Assembly: GCA_003615045.1 (NCBI GenBank)
Contig: ML014359.1
Location: 1 to 22,264 of the forward strand
DNA from: Caulochytrium protostelioides
Taxonomy: Eukaryota > Chytridiomycota > Caulochytriomycetes > Caulochytriales > Caulochytriaceae
DNA: 22,264 nucleotides
Direction of reading: 5' to 3'
Every line of letters begins with the position of its first letter. The stretch's first letter is position 1. Below, piece after piece: positions 8,495-17,874 of this stretch. The position numbers and the translations under genes are program-made. The notes below the pieces were generated by a model. It had not been told where the DNA came from and did no database searches. It was given only the letters and a program-made list of their open reading frames with translations.

Positions 8495-9130
8495 ACGGCC
8501 ACAGTGGGGGGATGTTCGAGGTCAGCTTCACGAGTCGCATCGCGAAGCCCCCGCGGTCCAGCCGGACGAGTCGCCTCGCGTCGAGCCGAGGCCAGCGACC
8601 GGATCGCGGACCCCTCGCATGAGGTCGCCTCCGGCATGGCGCGCAGGATCTTCTCGGCGAACGGATCGCCACGGCCGCGACATCTCGGAAGCGGGCCGAT
8701 AGCACAGCGCACCGAAGCAGCGAGCGAGCGGGCGGCGGCTGTTTCAGACAAGCGACCGCGACGCCAACGCCGACGCCGTGACCGTATGGCACCGACCGGG
8801 AACACCCGCCGGCGGGCGGTCAGCCCGGTCGGCGCGGCGGCAGGTGGCGCGGGCACGGGGGGCTGGCATGTGGCGCTGGCGAGACAGCCGGCGAGGGACC
8901 GACACCCCCTCAAAGGAAGGGCCATCCGCCGCCCATCCCCGACGCCGACGGATCCGCTGGTGGCCGCCGCAGCCGCTCTTGATGCTTCACGCTCGACGCT
9001 GATGGCAGCGCTCTCCACGACTATCCACGCATTGGGACACGTGGGGCCTATGATGGGTCCTCGGGATGAGGCCGAGAAGGCGTGTCGCCCAGTCGAAGCT
9101 TCCGCTCGGGCCGTGCCGTCTCCGCCATCT

Positions 9131-9169
9131 CCGCTCCGCCCCCGTCCCGCTCCGCCCCGCTCCGCCCCG
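9131..9169. promoter_or_regulatory. GC-box-like decamer repeat upstream of the riboside kinase gene
   Basis: Three near-copies of GCTCCGCCCC lie 90 to 130 bases before the start codon at 9259. The CCGCCCC core resembles a GC box. The role is inferred from position only. Confidence 0.35.
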
Positions 9170-9258
9170 ATACCTAGAGGATACCCCGAGGACGGAGACC
9201 TCTCCGCGCGGCGGCTGCTTCGTCTTCGTGACGCTTTCTGCTGACGGACGCACACGCC

Positions 9259-10200
9259 ATGGCGGCGGAGAGCGACCGCCGGCCCGTGATGCTGGTGGGC
9301 GTGGGCGGCCCGAGCGCCAGCGGCAAGAGCACGCTCGCGCAGTGGCTCGCGCGGCTGCTGGACGCCCGCATCCTGCACCAGGACCGCTTCTACCATACCG
9401 ACAGCCGCGTGCCACGCGTGCAGCCGCCGGGCGCGGCTGAGCCCGTGCTGGACTGGGACTGTCCGGCCGCCATGGACATGCCGGCGTTTGCGCGCGCCGT
9501 CGCCGACGCCCGCCGCCATGGCCTCGCCGCCGACGCCGTCGGCGACAACCGGCCGATCATCAATGACGCCGAAATTCCCGACGGCGCGCGCCGCGCTCTC
9601 CGGACCCGCATCGCCCAGCTCACCCCCGCCGACGCCGCGGACGGCGTCGGCGCTCCAGCGCGCGCCGGCACACGCCCTGCGGATCCCGCGGCCGGCTCCA
9701 AGCTGGCCCCGGCGCATCCGCCGCGCGTCGCCACGCCCGGAGCGCTGCTGGATGCGTTCCAGTGGGTGATTGTGGACGGGTTTCTGATCTACGACGACCC
9801 CGCCGTCTACGAGCAGCTGGACGTCTGCCTCTTCCTGCACGCCTCGCAGCGCACGCTGGCGGAGCGCCGCGCCGCCCGCACGGGCTATGTCACCACTGAA
9901 GGGTTCTGGCAGGACCCGCCAGGCTACTTTGAGCATGTCGTGTGGCCCAACTACCTCCAGTATAACCGTCGCGCCATCGCGCAGCTGGAAACGGAGGCCA
10001 AGGGTGCCGCTGGGGGCGCCGCTGCGGACGCCGTCTTGACGGACGTCTCAACCGACGGCGATGCCATTCCCAATCTGATCGGCATCGCCAGCGATCAGAT
10101 GGGTGTCTATGACATGGTCAGCCATGCGTTCCGCGAGCTGGTCCTCTCCGCATGGCGCAGCCGTGGCTCGAGACCGCCAGACCAGGCCGTGTCGTTCTAA
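9259..10200 (+). CDS. NRK1: Nicotinamide riboside kinase (fungal Nrk1 type)
   Basis: This 313-residue kinase phosphorylates nicotinamide riboside to nicotinamide mononucleotide with ATP, feeding NAD+ salvage. It has a Walker A loop GGPSASGKST (16-25), the substrate-binding HQDRFYHTDSRVP block with Asp42, LDWDCPAAMD (64-73), VIVDGFLIYDD (170-180) with Asp173, a lid-like RRAARTGY segment (203-210) and FWQDPPGYFEHVVWPNY (216-232). The VDGF motif and the WxDPP block match yeast Nrk1 more closely than human NRK1. Residues about 94-165 form an Ala/Pro-rich insertion, and the region 248-262 is also low-complexity; the family is usually 190-240 residues. The ATG at 9259 sits just before the P-loop strand, so the start is natural. 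A short AT-rich 3' flank follows the stop. Confidence 0.92.
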   Translation: MAAESDRRPVMLVGVGGPSASGKSTLAQWLARLLDARILHQDRFYHTDSRVPRVQPPGAAEPVLDWDCPAAMDMPAFARAVADARRHGLAADAVGDNRPIINDAEIPDGARRALRTRIAQLTPADAADGVGAPARAGTRPADPAAGSKLAPAHPPRVATPGALLDAFQWVIVDGFLIYDDPAVYEQLDVCLFLHASQRTLAERRAARTGYVTTEGFWQDPPGYFEHVVWPNYLQYNRRAIAQLETEAKGAAGGAAADAVLTDVSTDGDAIPNLIGIASDQMGVYDMVSHAFRELVLSAWRSRGSRPPDQAVSF

Positions 10201-11027
10201 CATAGTATCCTTCTTAATTTATTGATTCCTGATGATCATTGCATCCGCTAATACCGGCCATCATCGTTGGTCGGGGCCTCGCGCGTTCTGGCGGCGGCGG
10301 CGGCGGCGGCCGAGGGCTGGGCGGGCCCTGGCGCGGCGGGTCACTCCCGGCTGGGCACGACCGGCCCTGCGCCATGTCCACGCTGCGCAAGGCCCGTGGA
10401 GCACCCGTAGCACTCCACCGCGAGGCGAGCGGGGTAGGGCCGGATCGTGGCCAACGGTGGGCCGTCACGTCGGCCACGATCGGGGAGACCGCGACCGAAG
10501 CCATTCATCGGGCCCGTCGACGGCCGCCGTCGGTCGCTGATCAAACGGCCGCTAGTGGCGATGGCACGCGGTATAGTCAGGAACGCCATCGCGTCGCGTC
10601 GCGTCGCCTCGCATCATATCGCCTCATATCGCATCGCATCGCATCGCATCGCATCGCGTCGGCGGTCGTCGTCTACGGCGGTCGCGTCCATGTTCACACC
10701 CTTCCATTCCTGCACGCGCCGCGCTCTCTCGATACCCGGCAACTAGTCGCGACGGATCCCAAAGCAAACAGAGACCGGCGAGCCTCCTGGACGCGGCGGC
10801 CCGAGGCGCGGCCTGGCGGGGGGTGGCGGGCTGTAGCAGCCTTTCGCCTCGACCCGTGGACCGATCTTGACCGCTTGACTGCTGAGCCACGTCGCTGCTT
10901 GGCCGCTGACGGCCCTTTGACCGGTGCTTCCGGCACGCTCCGCGCACGCGCGCACGTGGCCCTCCACGTGGCGCCTCGCTGACGCGCGCCGCAGGACGGC
11001 GACGGACGCCGGGCCTCTCTCGCCAGG
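10201..11027. other. Spacer between riboside kinase and CSN3 genes
   Basis: This tandem-gene spacer should hold the kinase 3' end and the CSN3 promoter. The first 60 bases are AT-rich, a plausible polyadenylation region. A Gly-coding GGC run lies near 10290-10310. A pentamer microsatellite spans 10586-10661. Open frames exist but are compositional and show no domain. I saw no clear TATA box. Confidence 0.5.
10586..10661. repeat. CATCG-type pentamer microsatellite
   Basis: About fifteen tandem pentamers related to GCATC/GCGTC run through this stretch. The right-hand part (10631-10656) is a near-perfect GCATC array and the left part is degenerate. It lies about 370 bases upstream of the CSN3 start codon. 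Confidence 0.9.
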
Positions 11028-14006
11028 ATGGACGGCGCCGCCGCCCCCGGCATCGACCCGGCGGTCCTCGCCTGGATCGCGGGCCTGGCCGGCCACGCGT
11101 CCGCTCATGTGGTGGCGCGTCTCGAACCCGAACTCGGGCCGATCGTCCAAGACGCGCTGACCCAATGCGTCCCGCTTCCGGACGCGCCCGCGACCGCGAC
11201 CGCGGCGGCGCCGACGCCGACGCCGTACCTGAACCGCTGCGCCACATTAAGCCGATGGAGCGCGGCGCTGACGCCGTCGCGCGATGTCCTGCCGGCCGTG
11301 TATCTCGCCATCCTTGCCCTGCACCAGATCGAGCATGCCGCCGCTGCAGTGGCCGCCACCGCGTCGGCAACCGCGACGGCAGCCGCGCAAGGAACCGCGC
11401 CGTCGGCGCCGCCGGCCTCGGCGCACGCCACGTCCGATGAGGTGGTGGCCGCGGCCACGACGCTCTATGCGTGGCTGGAGACCCTGATCACGACGTTTGA
11501 TCCGGCGCCGGTGAGCGCCGCGCCGGCACTCGTCAGTGAGTGGTACCAGCACATGGACCACGTGGCCCAGCACGTGTTGCAGCAGCCGGCGCGCGCGCTG
11601 GGCCCGCTCGTGTCCGCGTGCCGGCGTTGGAGCGGCGGCGGCCGCCTCACGGCCGCCCATCCCCGCGCGACGCGCATCGCCCTCAGCTATCCGGACGGCA
11701 TGGACGCCGTCCTCCCCGTGCTGGACGCCGAGATCACCCAGATCGCTCCGGAGCTGGATGCCATCGACATCGACGACTATCTGCTGTATATGTACTACGG
11801 TGCCCTCGTCTACACCGCGAGGCAGCAGTGGCAGCGTGCCTATCGCTTTCTCTACCACGTCGTGACGGCGCCGGCGCTGGACGCCGTCAGCCAAATTCAA
11901 ATCGACGCGTATAAACGGCTGCTGCTAGTGGCCCTCATCGCTCACGGTCGCATGCCGCCGCTGTCGCGCTTCACTTCGCCCGCCGTCCACGTGGCGTGCC
12001 GCAGCAGCGCCGCCGTCTACATCGAGTATGTCTCGGCCTTTCTCCGGGCGCCCACCACACTGGACCGGCTCGTCGCCTTCGCCGCCGCCCAACCCTACTT
12101 TCGCAGCGATGACACGCTCGCGCTTGCCCAGTGGACGCTCACTGCGCAGCTCCACCGCAATATCCAGCAGCTCCCTGAGACCTATGTCACCATGACGCCG
12201 TGGACGTTTGTCCAGGCCATCGACATCCCGGCCGCTAACGAGGACTCGGCCAAGGCCGCCCTCGCGCAGCGACGCGCCGCCGCCGCCACATCCGCCGCGT
12301 CCGCCGGGATCGGCGCCGGCCTCGGCGCCCCGGGCAGCGGCGCGCTCTCGGGTCCTCCCACGGCGGCGACCACGGCCGGCGGCAGCAGCGCCCGTGAGCC
12401 TGCCGGTCGCGGCCACGGCCATGGCATCGGCCCCAGCGATTCGGCGCGGCCCCGGGGCCGAATGAGCGTCGACCTCAGCGCGTTGATCTTGCAGCCATCG
12501 GCCCGCCTCGCGGCCAGCCACGACGATCTGCCGGCGACGCCCGGCGGCGCCAGCCAGGCCAACCTCTTCTCGCACGGCATCACCGAGTCCTTGATGAACG
12601 AGCTGGGCGGCGCCTTCAATTCGATGGCGACGCCGGGCGAAGATACGCCCGTCAGTCACCCGTCGGATCTCGCGATTGATGTCGACGGCACGAGCACGGC
12701 CGCTGCCGCTGTCGGGGCGCCGCCGATCCCCCTCGAGTCCAGCGAGCCGTCCCGATCGAGTGGGGCGGCGACGGGTGCGCCCGTCGCTGAGATCCCGCCG
12801 TTCCATGCACTCTCGCGCGGCCGCCGCCGCGGCCCCGTCGCCTCCCATGTCACCGCCGCGGCCGCCGCCACCACCAGCCCCTTCATGGACTCCGACGGCA
12901 ACGACAACGGGACCCCCGCCATCCCGGCTCGCGAGCCGTGTCCGCGCTACCCGGTGCCCGCGACGCCCACCATCACCTACCACCTCCCGGCGGCCGTCGC
13001 GGCGCTGATTGCCCGGCATGCCCACGCTTGGAGCGCCCGCGCTGACGGCACGCCGGCGCCGGCGCGGCCGGGACCCGAGGACGCCGCGGCCGCCGACGCC
13101 GCCCGCGCCCTCGCCGCCGCGTTCCTCGAAGCCCTCGCTGCCGCGGGCCATGTTGTCGCGCAGCTCGACACGTCCTGCCCGGGGGGCAAGATCGTCTTCC
13201 AGACCGCGGCGCGCGACGCCGCCACGCCCACATCCGTGCAGCTCCAGGCCGCGGCTGAGCGATGCGCCGCAGCCACGACCCTGCTGCACGCCATGGACGC
13301 GGCGATGCAGTCGGCGCCGACATCGCTCGCGACCCTCCGTCTGGCGGGCGACGGCGCCGGCGGCCTCGGCGCGGCCACCCTGGGCGCGGCGGGACCAGGC
13401 CACGGCGCCGCCTTGACCCCACAGGCCCCGGCGGCAGCCATCCGTCGCCGACTGCTAGCGACGTCCGGCGGTGAGATGGCGTTCCCCGCGATGGACGACA
13501 GCCGCGGTCGACGGGCCGATTTCTTCGCTGTGTCGGACCACGCGGGCTCCAGCGGCAGCGGTAGCGGCAGTACGGCGGGTCCAGGCCATCTGCACCGTGG
13601 CCACGGGTCGGCGTCGGGGGCGGTCGGGCCGGCCGGCGCGGGACGCAGCGGCCGCCGCCGCGACGACGGGCCGCGCAAAATCCGGTTCGGCCGTGGCCTC
13701 ATGGTGCTGACGCCGCGGACGCGACCCTCGGGCGACGTGCGGTCGCGGCGTGACCGCATCGCGAGCAGCTCGGTATCGGCATCTGTCTTGGTCTCCGGAT
13801 CGGCAGCTGCTTCGGCAACGACAGTGGCACCCTCGGCCGATCTGTCCGCCGCGGCGCACCGTGCTGCCGCTTCGGATCCACAGGACGATGTCGATGTCGA
13901 TGCAGATGTCGACGCAGATGCAGATGCAGACGTCGACATGAATGAGCGGATGGATGATGATGCCGCGCAGCAGAGCGATGAAAACGCGTCGATGGACGTC
14001 CTCTGA
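11028..14006 (+). CDS. CSN3: COP9 signalosome subunit 3 with a split PCI domain and long acidic tail
   Basis: This 992-residue protein contains the CSN3 scaffold subunit of the COP9 signalosome, which removes NEDD8 from cullins. The diagnostic block is DDYLLYMYYGALVYT (249-263), followed by a helical-repeat stretch including AYKRLLLVALIAHGRMPPLSRFTS, and then TLTAQLHRNIQQLPETYVTMT at about 367-390. These align with human CSN3 blocks such as CYYYYGGMIYTG and SLYKKNIQRLTKTFLTLS. The winged-helix part of the PCI domain resumes near residue 650 and includes VVAQLDTSCPGGKIVFQ (~708-724), matching human EIFASINQKDGMVSF. Between them lie ~240 Ala/Gly/Ser/Pro-rich residues, so the PCI domain is split. 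After ~750 comes another ~240-residue disordered tail ending in an Asp/Val/Ala repeat. Family members are usually about 420 residues. The whole frame is open with no sign that splicing is required, but an unspliced intron that happens to be open cannot be excluded for the insertion. Confidence 0.85.
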   Translation: MDGAAAPGIDPAVLAWIAGLAGHASAHVVARLEPELGPIVQDALTQCVPLPDAPATATAAAPTPTPYLNRCATLSRWSAALTPSRDVLPAVYLAILALHQIEHAAAAVAATASATATAAAQGTAPSAPPASAHATSDEVVAAATTLYAWLETLITTFDPAPVSAAPALVSEWYQHMDHVAQHVLQQPARALGPLVSACRRWSGGGRLTAAHPRATRIALSYPDGMDAVLPVLDAEITQIAPELDAIDIDDYLLYMYYGALVYTARQQWQRAYRFLYHVVTAPALDAVSQIQIDAYKRLLLVALIAHGRMPPLSRFTSPAVHVACRSSAAVYIEYVSAFLRAPTTLDRLVAFAAAQPYFRSDDTLALAQWTLTAQLHRNIQQLPETYVTMTPWTFVQAIDIPAANEDSAKAALAQRRAAAATSAASAGIGAGLGAPGSGALSGPPTAATTAGGSSAREPAGRGHGHGIGPSDSARPRGRMSVDLSALILQPSARLAASHDDLPATPGGASQANLFSHGITESLMNELGGAFNSMATPGEDTPVSHPSDLAIDVDGTSTAAAAVGAPPIPLESSEPSRSSGAATGAPVAEIPPFHALSRGRRRGPVASHVTAAAAATTSPFMDSDGNDNGTPAIPAREPCPRYPVPATPTITYHLPAAVAALIARHAHAWSARADGTPAPARPGPEDAAAADAARALAAAFLEALAAAGHVVAQLDTSCPGGKIVFQTAARDAATPTSVQLQAAAERCAAATTLLHAMDAAMQSAPTSLATLRLAGDGAGGLGAATLGAAGPGHGAALTPQAPAAAIRRRLLATSGGEMAFPAMDDSRGRRADFFAVSDHAGSSGSGSGSTAGPGHLHRGHGSASGAVGPAGAGRSGRRRDDGPRKIRFGRGLMVLTPRTRPSGDVRSRRDRIASSSVSASVLVSGSAAASATTVAPSADLSAAAHRAAASDPQDDVDVDADVDADADADVDMNERMDDDAAQQSDENASMDVL
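13880..13950 (+). repeat. GAT-rich repeat encoding an Asp-rich tail
   Basis: A degenerate repeat of GATGTC and GATGCA hexamers lies near the end of the CSN3 gene. It encodes alternating Asp with Val or Ala and gives the protein a strongly acidic C-terminus. Confidence 0.8.
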
Positions 14007-14092
14007 TTACGCACTTGAGCATGGCCCAGGAGTATCGATGAAAATCGAGAGAATTTTTTTTTTGGAAAACATAAAACACAGTGGACTCGAGC
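14007..14092. terminator. Shared 3' region of two convergent genes
   Basis: Only 86 bases separate the stop codons of the convergent CSN3 and orphan membrane-protein genes. The stretch is AT-rich, with a run of ten T near 14054-14063 and CATAAA at 14070-14075. Both polyadenylation sites must lie here or overlap the opposite gene. The exact sites are inferred. Confidence 0.35.
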
Positions 14093-17000
14093 TCATGAGG
14101 GGGTACCCGAGGCATGGTTATACGGCGGTGGCGCCCACTGTCGCCGCCACGCGTGGACACGGGACGAGAGCGTCTGCGCCAGCCGCGTCTGCCATTGCTG
14201 CCAGGCGGCGCGTTCGCGCGGCGTCACGTTGCGGCCAATGAGAAAACGGACATAGCTGCCGGTGGTAAAAACGGGCGCTACGACGAAGGTCTCGGCGGTC
14301 TGGCCAGCGTGCTGCCACGCCGCGGGCACGGCGGTCAAGACGCGGTCCAAGGCGTCAGTGCGCCACACCGGATCGAGAGCGGTCTGCCAGGCGGTCTGGA
14401 GAGCCGCGGTGGTCGTCTGGAGAGGTGGCGCAACGTAGGCCTGCCACGAGGCCACGACGGTCGGCGGGAGCGCGGCGACAGCGGCGGCGCGAACGTGAGC
14501 GGCGCGGTGCCCTACAATAAGCAGCAGCGGATCGTGCTGCACTGTGGTGATCGGACACAGCGCTGCTTCGCGCAGAGACGTCCACTTGCGGTCGCCATGT
14601 GTATGCGCATGCGCTTGCGCCTGGGCCTGAGCACGGGCGGTGGCATGGGTATCGACGGGCATGGCGGGCAGTTTTCCCGGTGTCGCAGGGATGGCCTCGG
14701 CGCCAGGGCGATACGGACATCCCACCAGATAAAACACGATGGTGAGCATAGCATAGATGCCCGCCACAAACAGCACAAAGTGTTTGATGCGTCGTACCAG
14801 GTGGATGGCGCGGCCCTCTCCGTCCACAGGATGGACGTTGAAAGCGGGCTGGCCCTGTCGCCGATGACGGGAAAGGCGTCGACCTGTGTGGCCCGCCTTG
14901 TCGTCCTCGCCGTCACCGTGGTCGTGGCCGTGGCCGTGGACATGATCGCGACCCGTAAACTGATGGGAGGTCGGTGACGCGAGGGACGACATGGGCGAGA
15001 CGGGCGAGATGGGCGCGCCGTGGCGGCCTTCGCGGTGGGAGCTCAACGTGGCCAACCCGTCCATCACGCCGTCGGCCAATCGAATAAACTCGCGGCGGCT
15101 CTCAGGTGTCGTGTTCTCGAGCAGCATGGCGTCGGCCGACGCGGCGACGTGCGAAGCCAAAGTCCGCTCTGACGGTTCCGCGGACGTAGGACCCGTGACA
15201 GCAGAGCCCGTGGCAGCAGGACTCGAGACGGCGGCCACGCGAGCGTCGACACCATCGACGCGCGCCACAAGCGCTTGCAACAGCGGCATCAGCCCCGCCT
15301 CGTCAAGACGGCCCCACACGTCCTGCATCTCACGGAAGACGACACGGTCGCTCTGCGAGACAAACAGGCGTCGCACGCCCTGGAAAATGGTTTGTGCTTC
15401 TTCGAGCTGCGACCGAAGCATGTTCAATGAGGCCAGCAGCTGCAGCGAGGCTTGGAAGGTATACGGCAGCAGCTCGGTCCACGGGTGGTGTTCCGCCACG
15501 GCCAACGACGGTGCGGCCGCTCCCAGCGAGGCTTGTTGCACGCCCATCGACCAACTCGCCTCACGCCCGAGCGCAATCAAGATGAGGACCAAGAAACGGC
15601 ACTTTTCGTCCATCAGCTCAGCCTGTCGCTCGCGCAGACGCTGGGCGGCTTCCGCCGTCGGAGGTTTCATAGGCTGGGGTCGCGGCGGCCGATCGCTCTG
15701 CATACTGCTGGCGCTGTCCGCCCGTCCCAACCCCATGCCCGGGTTGGAGCCCGGAGTCGACAGGGTAGGGGTTTTGGAGGGCGAGGGAGCCATCTCTGCG
15801 GCGGCCTCAGGCGACGGCGGCGTCGTCGGCGTCGGAGCGAATCGGAGCCCCGCCATACAGATCGTCTGAGCGTTAATGAGCACTTGGCTGAAGAGCTCCG
15901 GGCACGGCAGATCAAATCGGATGCCCGGATGCTGCATGCCGAGACTGACACGGCAGAGGGTCACCGCGAGGCGCGTCAGCACGGTGCGCATATCGAACAC
16001 ATCCCACTTGATACGGTAGGGGCTCTTCTCCATGGCCAGCGTCTCGAGCAGCCGCTCGAACGGATAGCTCGGGATAATCGACGGGCCCAGCACTATCGTT
16101 ACAGGCGTCGACGTGGGGGTCGGGCGGATAAGGATCGGGCAGAACGCCGGCAGCCGCCGCGCATACTCGGGATCCGTCACAAGCTGCAGTGTTTCTGTCA
16201 TAAGCCGGATATAGTCAAGGGCCGCGCGGATCCAGAGGCGACTCGAGACGCGCGGACGCTTATCGGTGCCGCGCGGCGATTCAGCCAGCGATTTGGCATG
16301 CAGCGAACGATTCGGAGACACAAGACCCGTGGCAGCACGATGGTCGGAGGAAGGCAGCTGCGTCGTCGACGCGCGCGGTGTCGCGCTGGGCGTGGTCGCC
16401 GCTGAGTGGTCCGTCCGCAAACTCGTGCTCACCGACGCCAACGAACCCCGACGCGAGGAGGCCACCGAGGCTGCCGCCCCGTCGCCGCCGCGAGCGCTAA
16501 CCAGCTGCGGGTGGCGCATCATGATGGGGAAGTAGAACCGAAACCAGATCTCAAGACCTCGATGGGTGATGTGCGGCGGGACGGGCTCGGCATCAATGTG
16601 CGCCGTCGTCAGTAAATACAGCAATGCATGCGTGACAGCCGTGTTGTGTCCGACAAGGGCTTCGTTCTGCTCATGGGCCCACAGCATGAGCGAGCGGTGG
16701 GGCGACGTCGAGTCCGCGTCGCCGCCATTACTCATACCCTCGGCGTGATCATGATGCGGAGACGACGACGGGGCCGACGGCGGCGGCTGAGTGACATCGA
16801 AGCCGACAACAGCCTGGGGAAGGGCAAACGGTGTGAACATGATATCGGGACCATACACGGCCACGAGCGCTTGAATCAAGATTTCATACTCGACAGTATG
16901 GGTGAAATCCAAAGTCGTCAACGGCTCCCCGCGCAGCATAACGCCTTCCAACTGCCATTGGCGATGGAGAAAGGGCGCGATCACAAGCTCCGCATAGAGA

Positions 17001-17485
17001 GGCAGCAGGTCGTCCGTTGGCAAATGGCGCAGCACGGTCTGCAGCATGGCCTGGATACTCGTGGGCACCCAACGCCAAGGCGCGCGCCACCAGCCGGGCC
17101 CGTCCTCGTGGTCGAGGAGGAAGCGATCAGACCCGAACGGCGCGAGCTGGGTCAGATCACAATCCTTGGTGATCGCGTCAAGAAGTACCTCAATAGCCTC
17201 GCTCACCACCACGTGAGCCGCCGCTCGCCGCTGCGACGGCGCCGCAGCGCGGTAGGTGCGCAGCGCTGCATGCAGCGCATCCGTGATGTGGGCGACATTG
17301 AGCTGGACGGCGAAACGAGCCGACAAAATCGATATGATCGCAATGGAGATCCAAAAACATCATTGTCCCCGGTGAGTCTTCTCATTCGATCTTGGGATGG
17401 GTGTAGCGACGCGATGGCATCATGGCAGGGTCCCTTTTCTCCGATCACGGGGGTAATGTCTTACGAAGCAGAGATTAGTGGTCAT
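14093..17485 (-). CDS. Large unrecognised protein with one C-terminal membrane segment (two-exon model)
   Basis: I do not recognise this family. The main frame (14093-17326) is open for 1,077 codons but has no ATG near its beginning. A two-exon model fits: ATG at 17485 with a 21-base first exon (MTTNLCF), intron 17303-17464 with donor GTAAGA and acceptor GTCCAG, and second exon 17302-14093 starting LNVAHITDALH. This gives about 1,076 residues. The N-terminal ~750 residues are largely helical with conserved-looking blocks separated by Ser/Pro-rich linkers. About 790-815 is a His/Asp-rich patch (HVHGHGHDHGDG). One hydrophobic segment, HFVLFVAGIYAMLTIVFYLVG (~846-866), follows basic RRIK, suggesting a cytosolic N-terminus and a ~205-residue lumenal or external C-terminus. 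Just after it is a short Ala-Gln/Ala-His repeat. Good codon use over the whole frame makes it a real gene; the role is unknown. Confidence 0.7.
17303..17464 (-). other. Probable 5' intron of the orphan membrane-protein gene
   Basis: On the minus strand this 162-base stretch starts GTAAGA and ends GTTTCGCCGTCCAG, a good donor and a pyrimidine-leaning acceptor. Both junctions fall between codons. It explains why the long downstream frame lacks its own ATG. The call is from sequence logic only. Confidence 0.5.
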
Positions 17486-17653
17486 GACGCCAGATCGTCC
17501 TGTCAGTCGGACCGCAGCGCCAGGACGGGACCGGGTCGGACCGAGGCCGTCAGTGTCAACAGCGATGCCCGCGCGTCTCGCGTCGCCCGTCAAGAAAAAT
17601 CGGAGACCAGACACACCAAGCAGAATTATAGGTGGGCAGGACGATACCGAATC

Positions 17654-17670
17654 TAATCACGGAGTGATTA
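17654..17670. promoter_or_regulatory. Inverted repeat TAATCAC-GGA-GTGATTA
   Basis: Two perfect 7-base arms flank a 3-base spacer. The site lies about 170 bases upstream of the proposed start of the orphan gene. It could bind a dimeric regulator. This is inferred from symmetry alone. Confidence 0.3.
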
Positions 17671-17854
17671 TGGCGGTAAATCCGTCCTTCGTACAACCTT
17701 GACCACCTCGTGAGAGTGGCGCTCACGCTGAAGGTGATGGTAACGTTGACGATGGCGGCCGAGCTTTCTGGTTAGACGCGACAGTATGCGGTGGGAGGAA
17801 GATGGCGCTGGCTGATCACTGTGATCAACTTAGGAAACGGCGCGAGGCGGCCTC

Positions 17855-17874
17855 TGCTCCGCTCCGCTCCGCTC
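17855..17874. repeat. GCTCC pentamer repeat
   Basis: Four tandem copies of GCTCC, the last imperfect, lie in the divergent spacer. Its unit length matches the other pentamer arrays of this window. Confidence 0.7.

Larger units (their letters stand above)
8257..9258. promoter_or_regulatory. Divergent promoter region between CDK7 and nicotinamide riboside kinase
   Basis: About 1 kb separates two divergently transcribed start codons, so both promoters should lie here. Open frames on both strands are long but lack domains and are rich in Arg/Ala/Ser/Pro, so I treat them as compositional. A 14-bp minisatellite sits nearer the CDK7 start (8425-8494). A GC-box-like decamer repeat sits nearer the kinase start (9131-9169). 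I saw no TATA box. Confidence 0.5.

Noticed and set aside
8293-9936. 547-codon minus-strand frame spanning the divergent promoter and part of the riboside kinase gene
   Set aside because: It is antisense to a clear kinase gene, runs through the minisatellite and has no domain.
10239-10982. 247-codon frame between the riboside kinase and CSN3 genes
   Set aside because: It begins at a TTG, reads through the pentamer microsatellite and has no domain.
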